Numbered from the stretch's first letter, positions 1 to 6,279 are shown. The stretch is DNA of 6,412 nucleotides from JBOGZD01 sp050697155 (GCA_050697155.1 JBOGZD010000140.1:1-6412), one strand, 5' to 3'. The notes: generated from the sequence alone by a model not told the origin. Translations and numbers: made by a program.

Positions 1-1477
1 CGGCTGCGGCGATCCGCGCCGCGGCGCGCTCGCGAGCCTCCCCCGCCCTCTGCAGCGCTCCCTCCCCTCGCCGCGCGAGCGCCGAGCCGGCCGCGGCCGA
101 CGGGCGCCTGGCGGCGGCCTGGGTGAGCGACAGGGTGGCGAGCCCGACGGTCAGCGCCAGCGCGAAGGCGACCGTGATCCCGAGCACCAGCAGGAGCCCG
201 AAGCCGCGGATCATCGGGATCGGCGAGAGCAGCAGGACCAGGAAGCCGGCGCCGGTGGCGAGCGCCGCGGTGGCGATCGCCGGTCCTCCGCGCGCCGCCG
301 CCTCGACCGCGGCCCGGGCCGGCGAGGAGCCCGCCCGCCGCGACTCCGCGAACCGAGCCTGGAACTGGATCGCGTAGTCGACCGCGAGCCCGATCAGGAT
401 CGGCATCACCGCCAGCGACGCCATCGTCAGCGACCCGCCGACCGCGGCGAGCACCCCGAACGTGACCGAGGCGGCCCCGAGCGCCACCAGCAGCGGCAGC
501 AGCCTGATCGGCGGCCCGAATACGAGCGTCAGCGTGAGCGCCATGACGGCCAGGGCGACGGCGAGGAGCACGAAGATCTCCCCGGAGAGCTTCTCGGCGA
601 GCCCGTCGACGACCACCGGGACCCCGCTGACCACGTACTCGGACTTGCGAATCTCGAACGCCGGGTCGGCGACCGCGGCGCGGATCAGGTCGATCGCCTC
701 GCCCCGCTCGGACTCGGAGAGCTCGGGGCGAAGCCGGACCGAGATCAGCGCCGCGTCGGCGCTCGGGAAGAGATAGGAGAAGCGGGCCTTGGGCTGTCCC
801 GGCGAGCGGCTGTCGAAGACCACCGAGCTGACGAAGGTCGGGTCGTCGAGACTTGGGAGCCCGGTCTGGCCGTAGCGGACCGCGAGGTCGAGGATCTCCT
901 GCTGGAACGCCCCCAGCACCTCCTGCGCGGCCGCCTGGCCCACCCGCCGCTGCTCGACCTGCGACGCCCCGGCACGGCGCGCATCCCGCGCAGCGGCCAC
1001 ATATGCCTTGCGCGCCTGGGCGACGGTCGCCTCGCTCTGGGCGCTCAGCAGGCGCTGGGCCTGGATCGCGAACTGGTTCAGGAACGTCCCCGGCCCGTAG
1101 ACCACCCGCGCCGGCTTGCTCTCGGCGAGCTCGGCGCACGGCTCCGGGGCGGCCTGGGTCGCCGACGACTCCTCGGGGGCGTTGCCCGACAGGCACCCCT
1201 CGAGCGCGAGCAGGGTGCCGATGTCCTCGGTCAGCATCAGCTGCTCGAGGTCGCCCTTGACCAGCACCACCACGGCGTCGTCGCCGAACTCGCGCTTGAA
1301 CTCCTCGGTCGCCGCGAAGGTCTCGGAGTCGCGGTCGACGAGCTGGCTGGTGCCGGCGTCGGCCTCCAGACGCAGTGCCGCGATCGCGCCGACCAGGGTC
1401 ACGAGCACTGTCGCCGCCAGCACCGGCGCCGGCCGCTCCACCGCCCAGCCCGCAATCCGTGCGAGCAGATCTCTCAC
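1..1477 (-). CDS. RND/MMPL family transporter (HAE3-like), N-terminal part, cut by the window edge
   Basis: Inner-membrane, proton-driven transporter of the RND superfamily; MMPL/HAE3 members move lipids or other hydrophobic molecules. The 492 residues present show a first membrane helix (about 15-36), a large extracytoplasmic domain (about 38-298), then a cluster of five hydrophobic helices between about 300 and 450. The fourth membrane helix carries GLAVDYAIQF (363-372); its Asp366-Tyr367 pair matches the proton-relay Asp-Tyr pair of MmpL proteins. The external domain has a Cys pair (95 and 114) and a long Ala/Gln/Arg-rich helical stretch (about 136-202). The second half of the protein lies beyond the left edge. 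The GTG start gives a normal N-terminus (short Arg-containing cytoplasmic segment, then a helix), but no Shine-Dalgarno is visible, so translation may depend on the ATPase gene 39 nt upstream. The family is clear; the substrate is unknown, and lipid is inferred from the operon. Confidence 0.9.
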   Translation of the reverse strand, partial: MRDLLARIAGWAVERPAPVLAATVLVTLVGAIAALRLEADAGTSQLVDRDSETFAATEEFKREFGDDAVVVLVKGDLEQLMLTEDIGTLLALEGCLSGNAPEESSATQAAPEPCAELAESKPARVVYGPGTFLNQFAIQAQRLLSAQSEATVAQARKAYVAAARDARRAGASQVEQRRVGQAAAQEVLGAFQQEILDLAVRYGQTGLPSLDDPTFVSSVVFDSRSPGQPKARFSYLFPSADAALISVRLRPELSESERGEAIDLIRAAVADPAFEIRKSEYVVSGVPVVVDGLAEKLSGEIFVLLAVALAVMALTLTLVFGPPIRLLPLLVALGAASVTFGVLAAVGGSLTMASLAVMPILIGLAVDYAIQFQARFAESRRAGSSPARAAVEAAARGGPAIATAALATGAGFLVLLLSPIPMIRGFGLLLVLGITVAFALALTVGLATLSLTQAAARRPSAAAGSALARRGEGALQRAGEARERAAARIAAA

Positions 1478-1490
1478 GCGGTCAAGGGTA

Positions 1491-1515
1491 GGGGTCGCCC
1501 GGCCGGGCGAACCCC
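1491..1515 (-). promoter_or_regulatory. Intercistronic GC hairpin between ATPase and RND genes
   Basis: The 39-nt gap between the ATPase stop and the RND start holds a near-perfect inverted repeat. Positions 1495-1510 are a 16-bp perfect palindrome. GGGG (1491-1494) can also pair with CCCC (1512-1515), leaving A1511 bulged. In RNA this would fold as a stem of about 10 bp with a GGCC loop. No T-run follows in the reading direction, so it does not look like an intrinsic terminator. A role in mRNA stability or in lowering RND expression relative to the ABC genes is an inference. Confidence 0.5.
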
Positions 1516-1516
1516 G

Positions 1517-2518
1517 CTAATCCATCGCGAGGGGGCCGATCGTCTGGGCGTTCAGGAACTGCGAGACGAACTCGTTCTCGGAGTTGAACAGCTCCTCGGA
1601 GGGCCCCGACTCGACGATCCGCCCCTTCCAGAGCACGGCGATGAAGTCGGCGATCCGCCGTGCGGTGCCGAGGTCGTGGCTGATCACCAGGTAGCAGCCC
1701 CCGTTCTCCTCGTGGACCTCGCGGATCAGCTCGCAGAGCAGCGCCGTGCGCACCGGGTCGAGGCCCGAGTCGGGCTCGTCGAACATGACGATCGCGGGGT
1801 CGAGCACCAGCGCGCGGGCGAAGCCGGCGCGCTTGCGCATCCCGCCCGAGAGCTCGTTCGGCATCTTGTCGGTCGCCTCGGCGAGGCCGACCTCGGCCAG
1901 GCGGCGGTTGACGATCTCGCCGATCTCGTCCTCGCTCTTGTCGGTGTGCTGGCGCAGCGGGAAGGCGGTGTTGTCGAAGACGTTCATCGAGCCGAACAGC
2001 GCCCCGTCCTGGAACAGCAGGCCGAACTTCTTGCGCATCTCGAACAGCTCGTCGTCGGTCATGTTCGGCACCGACTCGCCGTGCACCAGCAGGTCCCCGG
2101 AGTCGGGGTAGAGCAGGCCGACGATGTGCTTGATCAGCACGCTCTTTCCGGTTCCCGACGGCCCAAGGACCATCGAGATCTGATCGTCGGGAAGCCCGAG
2201 GTTGAGCCCGTTGAGAATTCGGGTGCGGCCGAACTGCTTGACGACGTCGATCACCTCGATCGCGTCCTCGCCGCCGTGGTCGCGCTTCTCGCCGGTGTGC
2301 CAGCGGTAGGGATTCGGCTCCTTCGGGTTCACCCCCGGGATCGAGTAGTCCGTGTGCAGCGCGCCGAGCTCCGGGGCGGGCTCCTCGTAGTCGCCGTCAG
2401 CGTCGCCGCCGGAATACGGCACGTCCTGGTCGTAGGGCTCCTCGCGATCGAGGCCCTCCGCGAAGCGCTCCTGCTGGTCGGCGAGCTCGTCGCGATCGTC
2501 GGTGCGTTCGTCAGCCAC
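1517..2518 (-). CDS. mceG: MceG/Mkl-like (MlaF family) ABC transporter ATP-binding protein
   Basis: Cytoplasmic ATPase that would power lipid transport with the two MlaE permeases encoded just upstream. The ABC domain starts at about residue 86 and is complete: Walker A GPSGTGKS (119-126), Q-loop Gln170, signature LSGGM (223-227), Walker B IVMFDEP (243-249, catalytic Glu248), D-loop SGLDP (251-255) and H-loop His281. The stretches LLFQDGALFGSMNVFDNTAF and DEPDSGLDPVRTALL, and a C-terminus with FLNAQTIGPLAM, match what I recall of mycobacterial Mkl/MceG more closely than E. coli MlaF. At 333 aa it is longer than MlaF (about 270). The extra length is an acidic, probably disordered N-terminal tail of about 80 residues. 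The GTG start is supported by AAGGAG at 2526-2531 with a 7-nt spacer. The gene lies 15 nt after the YrbEB stop, so it is almost certainly co-transcribed. Confidence 0.95.
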   Translation of the reverse strand: MADERTDDRDELADQQERFAEGLDREEPYDQDVPYSGGDADGDYEEPAPELGALHTDYSIPGVNPKEPNPYRWHTGEKRDHGGEDAIEVIDVVKQFGRTRILNGLNLGLPDDQISMVLGPSGTGKSVLIKHIVGLLYPDSGDLLVHGESVPNMTDDELFEMRKKFGLLFQDGALFGSMNVFDNTAFPLRQHTDKSEDEIGEIVNRRLAEVGLAEATDKMPNELSGGMRKRAGFARALVLDPAIVMFDEPDSGLDPVRTALLCELIREVHEENGGCYLVISHDLGTARRIADFIAVLWKGRIVESGPSEELFNSENEFVSQFLNAQTIGPLAMD

Positions 2519-2525
2519 TTCGTCT

Positions 2526-2531
2526 CTCCTT
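2526..2531 (-). promoter_or_regulatory. Ribosome binding site of the ATPase gene
   Basis: AAGGAG in the reading direction, 7 nt before the GTG at 2518. It lies inside the 15-nt gap after the YrbEB stop. It fixes the GTG start and therefore shows that the acidic N-terminal tail of the ATPase is really translated. Confidence 0.85.
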
Positions 2532-2533
2532 GA

Positions 2534-3331
2534 TCATCCGCCTATCGGCGCTCTCGGATTCGCTCCCCAGAAGACCAGCGTCCCCATCATCCCGATGATG
2601 TGGACGAGCACGATGTTGAGCACCATCGACTTCGCGGTCGCGGTGCCGACCCCGACCGGTCCGCCCGACGCCGTGTAGCCGTAGTAGCAGCCGACCAGCA
2701 CGATCACGGTCGCCATGAACATCGCCTTGATCAGGCTGAATATGAGGTCGGGCGGGTTCTGGAACATCCAGAAGATCAGGAAGTAGCCGCCGGCCGAGAC
2801 CTCGCCGATCTGCTCGACCACCGCGAGGTAGCTGGCGAAGTAGCCGACTCCGATCGCCGCCAGATACATGAACGGGAACACCAGCCACGCCGCCAGCAGC
2901 CTCGTCCCGCAGAGGAAGATCATCGGGTTGACGCCCATCACCTCGAGCGCGTCGATCTCGTCGGAGATCCGCATCGCGCCGATCTCGGCGACGATCCCGG
3001 TGCCGACCTTGGCCGCCAGCATGTAGCCGAAGGCGTAGGGGATCACCTCGCGCAGGTCGCACCAGGCGGCGAAGACGCCGGCGTACGCGGGGGCGCCCAC
3101 CGAGCGGTTGAAGTAGGCGCCCTCGATCCCGCACTGAAGGCCGAGGATGAACACCAGTCCCCAGATCACCACGGCCGACCCGAGGATCAGGATCCCGGCC
3201 TGGCGCAGCGCCTCGCCGAAGAACCGCATCACCCGCCCCGAGTAGACGATCACCATGGTGTCGCCGCCGAAGCGGGCGATCTCGCCGAGCGAGGCGAGCC
3301 AATCGCGGGGGACAGCGAGCCAGCCGGGCAT
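2534..3331 (-). CDS. yrbEB: MlaE/YrbE-family ABC transporter permease, YrbEB-like
   Basis: Integral membrane permease of an Mce/Mla-type lipid transporter, expected to pair with the YrbEA-like protein and dock on the MceG ATPase. It has 265 residues, the usual length for the family. Hydrophobic segments lie at about 43-65, 96-118, 140-170, 198-216 and 236-256. The MlaE family motif, EIGAMRISDEIDALEVMGVNP (116-136), is intact. CYYGYTASGGPVGVG (215-229) resembles the equivalent region of mycobacterial YrbEB proteins, which is why I assign it to that branch rather than YrbEA. The ATG overlaps the stop of the preceding gene as TAATG and no Shine-Dalgarno is evident, so translational coupling is likely. 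That would suit production of the two permeases in equal amounts. The MlaE family call is firm; the A/B assignment rests on recalled motifs. Confidence 0.93.
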   Translation of the reverse strand: MPGWLAVPRDWLASLGEIARFGGDTMVIVYSGRVMRFFGEALRQAGILILGSAVVIWGLVFILGLQCGIEGAYFNRSVGAPAYAGVFAAWCDLREVIPYAFGYMLAAKVGTGIVAEIGAMRISDEIDALEVMGVNPMIFLCGTRLLAAWLVFPFMYLAAIGVGYFASYLAVVEQIGEVSAGGYFLIFWMFQNPPDLIFSLIKAMFMATVIVLVGCYYGYTASGGPVGVGTATAKSMVLNIVLVHIIGMMGTLVFWGANPRAPIGG

Positions 3332-4137
3332 TACTTGATCACCGAGATCTCGGGGTGGGTGGCGAGCAGGGTCTGGGTGAAGACGTAGTTGAAGGCGAAC
3401 ACGCCCAGGAAGGCGATCACGACCGCCTCGTTGACGGCCCTACCCACCCCCTCGGCGCCTCCGGACGCATTCATCCCCTTGTAGGAGCAGACCACGGCGA
3501 TGATTGCCCCGAACAGCGTGCATTTGAGCACCGACCCCCAGAGGTCGGTCACCGAGGCGTTGTTGAACAGGGTGGCGAAGAACCCGCCGAGCGGCTGGCC
3601 GTAGGTGATCTCGGCGAAGATCCCGCCGGCGATGCCGAACAGCAGCGCGTAGATGTCGAGCAGCCCGGTGATCAGCATCAGCGCCAGGAAGCGCGGCACG
3701 ACCAGGTTCTTGATCGGATCGACGCCGAGCACCTGAAGCGCGTCGAGCTCCTCGCGGATCTTGCGCGCCCCGAGGTCGGCGGTGATCGCGGTCCCGGCCA
3801 CCCCGGCGACGACCACCGCCGTGACGAACGGCGCGAACTCCCTGACCGAGGCGAGGATGAAGAAGCCGCCCAGGCGATCGAGCGCCCCGAACAGGCTGAG
3901 GAAGTTGGCCGCCTGAAGGCCGGGAGCCCCGAAGCCGAAGGCGACGGTCGAGATCAGCATCGGAAACCAGCAGAGCTGGAGCGCGAACAGGAACTGGCTG
4001 ATGAACTCGCCGCCGTAGGGAAACGGCGGCCTGACGGTCGCCGTGATCGTCTTCCCGGTCAGGATCATCATGTTCCCGACCTGCTCGAAGAGCGATTTGG
4101 CGGGAAGGAATGCCCTATCCGCGACTGTTCTGACCAT
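3331..4137 (-). CDS. yrbEA: MlaE/YrbE-family ABC transporter permease, YrbEA-like
   Basis: First gene of the operon and partner of the YrbEB-like permease in a heterodimeric lipid-transport channel. It has 268 residues from the ATG at 4137. An in-frame ATG at 4395 would add 86 Arg/Pro-rich residues unlike any MlaE N-terminus, whereas the ATG at 4137 follows GGAGGAG directly and gives the normal family length. Hydrophobic segments lie at about 47-70, 90-118, 147-175, 203-218 and 236-256. The family motif is present as DLGARKIREELDALQVLGVDP (121-141), followed by VVPRFLALM. Later, CSYKGMNASGGAEGVGRAVNE (217-237) and the segment before it resemble YrbEA of mycobacterial mce loci. The A-then-B order is the same as in those loci. 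The gene ends in TAA sharing its last A with the next ATG. Confidence 0.93.
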   Translation of the reverse strand: MVRTVADRAFLPAKSLFEQVGNMMILTGKTITATVRPPFPYGGEFISQFLFALQLCWFPMLISTVAFGFGAPGLQAANFLSLFGALDRLGGFFILASVREFAPFVTAVVVAGVAGTAITADLGARKIREELDALQVLGVDPIKNLVVPRFLALMLITGLLDIYALLFGIAGGIFAEITYGQPLGGFFATLFNNASVTDLWGSVLKCTLFGAIIAVVCSYKGMNASGGAEGVGRAVNEAVVIAFLGVFAFNYVFTQTLLATHPEISVIK

Positions 4138-4304
4138 CTGCTCCTCCGGGCACCGGTCACCCGACCGGCCCAGCACGCACAGCGTATTCGATGCCCTGCG
4201 CCCGCGCCACCCCCAACCGTCGCGCTCGTGCGCCGCACCGGATTGCCCGCCGGCCGGCCGAGCGCGTCCGTGCAACCGCTGCTCGATGGTATGTTCCGCG
4301 CGCC
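4138..4304. promoter_or_regulatory. Divergent intergenic region with inverted repeat and weak promoter-like elements
   Basis: This stretch separates the minus-strand transport operon from the plus-strand lipoprotein genes and should hold the promoters of both. On the minus strand, a TACGCT (positions 4181-4186) fits the TANNNT -10 pattern and would give a leader of roughly 37 nt. On the plus strand, TATGTT (4290-4295) fits the same pattern. No convincing -35 box is seen for either. An inverted repeat CCGGTC-ACCC-GACCGG (4153-4168) lies in the predicted leader of the operon just before its Shine-Dalgarno and could be an operator or a small leader hairpin. All of these are sequence-pattern guesses. 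Confidence 0.35.
4141..4147 (-). promoter_or_regulatory. Ribosome binding site that sets the YrbEA start
   Basis: GGAGGAG in the reading direction, ending 3 nt before the ATG at 4137; the inner GGAGG has a 5-nt spacer. It decides between this start and the much longer in-frame alternative at 4395. Confidence 0.8.
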
Positions 4305-4988
4305 TTGGGGGAGGAGACCGCCACAAGGACGGGGCGCCCAGCGCGTCCGCTGGTGCTCGCGACCCTCGTTCTGCTCGCGGTCGCGGCCGCGGCATGTGGG
4401 GGCGGCGAGCGCCAGGACGCCGACGAGCCCGAGGGCGACTTCCCGGTCGAGGTCGACTCGGCGCGCTTTCCGACCGAGCAGCGCCTCGCCGAGACCAGCG
4501 ACCTGCGGCTGGAGGTCGCCAACGTCGGCGAGGAGACCGTCCCCGACCTCGCGGTGACGATCTTTACCGGCGACGAGAAGGCAAGCGGCCCGTTCTCGAT
4601 CCGCTCCGACCAGCCCGGGCTCGCCGACCCCAACCAGCCGGTGTGGATCCTCGAGGACGGGTACCCGAAGCTGATCACTGCCGACACCGACCTCGACCGG
4701 CTCGACGAGGAGCCGACGGCGGGGGCGGAGGCGGCGCAGACCGACACCTACTCCTTCGGGGCGGTCGAGCCCGGTGACTCTCGAGACATGGTCTGGCGGG
4801 TGACCCCGGTCCAGGCCGGCACCTACACGGTCCACTACGAGCTCGCCGCCGGGCTCACCGGCAAGGCACGGGCGGTGACCGGGGACGGCGTCTTCCCGGT
4901 CGAGGGCGAGTTCGTGGTCACGGTCACCGACAAGCCGCCCCGCGCCCGCGTCAACGACCAGGGCCAAGTCGAGATTCAGGAGCGCTGA
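4305..4988 (+). CDS. Putative exported lipoprotein with an Ig-like/CARDB-like beta-sandwich, function unknown
   Basis: Predicted surface lipoprotein of about 227 residues. From the TTG at 4305 it has an Arg-containing n-region (Arg8, 11, 14), a hydrophobic core (about 16-26) and a lipobox-like AAAC with Cys31 (codon at 4395), followed by GGGERQ and an acidic linker. The mature part has the alternating pattern of a beta-sandwich: LRLEVANVGEETVPDLAVTI resembles CARDB-type repeats, and the C-terminal part (WRVTPVQAGTYTVHYELAAG) resembles an Ig-like fold. I see no catalytic motif. The start is uncertain: a longer ATG at 4191 gives an implausible Arg-rich leader, TTG 4305 has no Shine-Dalgarno before it, and the only purine-rich site (4307-4316) has no ATG, GTG or TTG at normal distance after it. 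It is divergent from the transport operon and sits 25 nt before the sugar dehydrogenase gene. Confidence 0.72.
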   Translation: MGEETATRTGRPARPLVLATLVLLAVAAAACGGGERQDADEPEGDFPVEVDSARFPTEQRLAETSDLRLEVANVGEETVPDLAVTIFTGDEKASGPFSIRSDQPGLADPNQPVWILEDGYPKLITADTDLDRLDEEPTAGAEAAQTDTYSFGAVEPGDSRDMVWRVTPVQAGTYTVHYELAAGLTGKARAVTGDGVFPVEGEFVVTVTDKPPRARVNDQGQVEIQER

Positions 4989-5000
4989 AGGCGCGGCCGC

Positions 5001-5006
5001 TAGCGT
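5001..5006 (+). promoter_or_regulatory. Possible -10 element for a leaderless dehydrogenase mRNA
   Basis: TAGCGT fits the actinobacterial TANNNT -10 pattern. Its distance to the ATG at 5014 would put the transcript start at about 5013, giving a leaderless or nearly leaderless mRNA. This would explain the lack of any Shine-Dalgarno before that gene. No clear -35 box is seen, and such hexamers occur by chance. Confidence 0.25.
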
Positions 5007-5029
5007 CCCGCGGATGCGGGGACGCTTTT
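5002..5029 (+). terminator. Hairpin plus TTTT overlapping the dehydrogenase start codon (terminator-like)
   Basis: The left arm AGCGTCCCGC (5002-5011) pairs with the right arm GCGGGGACGCT (5016-5026). This gives a 10-bp stem with one bulged G, a GGAT loop (5012-5015) and a TTTT run at 5026-5029. This is the shape of a weak intrinsic terminator for the lipoprotein gene, whose stop ends at 4988. The ATG of the next gene (5014-5016) starts inside the loop, so on a read-through transcript the start codon would be held in the structure. The pairing is seen directly; the function is inferred. Confidence 0.45.
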
Positions 5030-6264
5030 GCATCGCGGCCGCAGCGGCGGCGCTCGCCTTCGGCGCCGGGTGCGGCGGGTCCGACGAGGACGGACCGGTC
5101 ACCGACCGGGAGACGACGACCACGACCACCGCGGACGCGGACGCGGCCGACGAAGGGGCCCGCCCCCGGGTCGGCGACGGCCAGAGCGGTGTGCGGCTGC
5201 AGGAAATCGGCGAGTTCGAGGAGCCCGTGCATGTCACCCAGCCGCCCGGCGGCGACCCCGGCCACCTCTACGTGGTCGAGCGCTGCGGGGAGATCCAGCG
5301 CGTGCCCGTCGGCGGCGGGGAGCCCGAGACATTCCTCGACCTCTCCGAGCAGGTCGAATGCGGCGGCACCGAGCAGGGCCTGCTGTCGGTCGCCTTCGCC
5401 CCCGACTACCGGGACTCGGGTCTGTTCTACGTCTACTACACAGACACCGGCCAGAACCAGACGGTGGCCGAGTACGAGGCCTCGGCGGACGGGTCCGAGG
5501 CGGACCCGGGCAGCGCCCGGGAGCTGCTGACCATGGAGGACTTCGCCTCCAACCACAACGGCGGCCTGCTGCTCTTCGGTCCCGACGACCGCCTCTGGAT
5601 CGGCACCGGCGACGGCGGCGGCGCTGACGACCCCGAGCGAAACGGCCAGGACCTGACCCAGCTCCTGGGCAAGATCCTGCGCATCGACCCGACGGCCGCC
5701 GGTGGCGAGCCGTACTCCATCCCGAGGGACAACCCCTATCTCGACGAGCCCGAGGCGCGGCCTGAGATCGCGATCAACGGAATGCGCAACCCGTGGCGGT
5801 TCGCCTTCGATCGCGAGACCGATGATCTTTGGATCGCCGACGTCGGCCAGAACGAGCTCGAGGAGATCGACTCGGTCAGCTTCGAGGAGGTGGTCGGGCG
5901 CGAGGCGGCGGTGAACTTCGGCTGGTCCGCGTTCGAGGGCAGCCAGCGCTTCAACGAGGACCAGGAGGCGCCCGGCGCGCTGCCGCCGGTACACGAGTAC
6001 GGCCGCGAGCTCGGCTGCTCGGTGACCGGCGGCCTCGTGGTGCGCAACCCCGAGCTGACCTCGCTCTACGGGCGCTACGTCTACGGCGACTTCTGCGAGG
6101 GCGAGCTGCGCAGCTTCACGGCCCGGGCCGGCGAGCCGGCGACCGACGACCGCGAGCTCGGCGTGGAGGTCGCCTCGCTGAGCTCGTTCGGCGAGGACAC
6201 GGACGCGAACGTCTATGCGACCTCGCTCGAGGGCCCCGTCTACAGGCTGGCGGCAGGCGGCTGA
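5014..6264 (+). CDS. PQQ-dependent sugar dehydrogenase (glucose/sorbosone dehydrogenase family), lipoprotein
   Basis: Exported six-bladed beta-propeller of the GSDH family, whose characterised members oxidise aldose sugars with PQQ as cofactor. It has 416 residues. The signal peptide runs from MRGR through a hydrophobic Ala-rich core to the lipobox GAGC (Cys20), followed by an acidic, Thr-rich linker (six Thr at 34-39) to about residue 58. Family motifs appear in order: GLLSVAFAPDY (122-132), HNGGLLLFGP with the likely catalytic His181, the acidic DRLWIGTGDGG loop, GKILRID (219-225), NGMRNPWRFAFD (255-266, Arg258 probably near PQQ), DLWIADVGQ (271-279), NFGW (301-304) and YGDF (357-360). Four mature-domain Cys (91, 116, 335, 361) could form two disulfides. 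No haem motif or PQQ synthesis gene is in the window, so electron acceptor and cofactor supply are unknown. The ATG at 5014 is needed for the signal peptide, although it has no Shine-Dalgarno. Confidence 0.92.
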   Translation: MRGRFCIAAAAAALAFGAGCGGSDEDGPVTDRETTTTTTADADAADEGARPRVGDGQSGVRLQEIGEFEEPVHVTQPPGGDPGHLYVVERCGEIQRVPVGGGEPETFLDLSEQVECGGTEQGLLSVAFAPDYRDSGLFYVYYTDTGQNQTVAEYEASADGSEADPGSARELLTMEDFASNHNGGLLLFGPDDRLWIGTGDGGGADDPERNGQDLTQLLGKILRIDPTAAGGEPYSIPRDNPYLDEPEARPEIAINGMRNPWRFAFDRETDDLWIADVGQNELEEIDSVSFEEVVGREAAVNFGWSAFEGSQRFNEDQEAPGALPPVHEYGRELGCSVTGGLVVRNPELTSLYGRYVYGDFCEGELRSFTARAGEPATDDRELGVEVASLSSFGEDTDANVYATSLEGPVYRLAAGG

Positions 6265-6279
6265 GGCCGGCGGCGACGC

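Noticed and set aside
1676..2533. A 285-codon plus-strand reading frame
   Set aside because: It is antisense to the ATPase gene, which has all ABC motifs and a ribosome binding site; the protein is a Val/Ala/Asp/His-rich shadow.
3342..3353. 12-bp perfect palindrome CCGAGATCTCGG near the YrbEA stop
   Set aside because: It lies within coding sequence, cannot form a stem with a good loop, and is followed by no T-run; chance is the simplest explanation.
2600..3388. A 262-codon plus-strand reading frame
   Set aside because: It is antisense to the YrbEB permease and very rich in Asp, His and Arg, typical of a shadow frame.
4138..4395. Upstream extension of the YrbEA protein to an ATG at 4395
   Set aside because: The extra 86 residues are Arg/Pro/Gly-rich and unlike MlaE proteins, and they would overlap the lipoprotein signal peptide; GGAGGAG before 4137 supports the shorter form.
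3355..4557. A 400-codon plus-strand reading frame
   Set aside because: It is antisense to the YrbEA gene, has the Arg/Asp/His-rich composition of GC-rich shadow frames, and shows no family motif.
4068..5237. A 389-codon minus-strand reading frame
   Set aside because: It crosses three better-supported units (YrbEA, the intergenic region, the lipoprotein) and has no recognisable domain.
4951..5994. A 347-codon minus-strand reading frame
   Set aside because: It is antisense to the sugar dehydrogenase, which has a signal peptide and family motifs throughout; the opposite frame has none.
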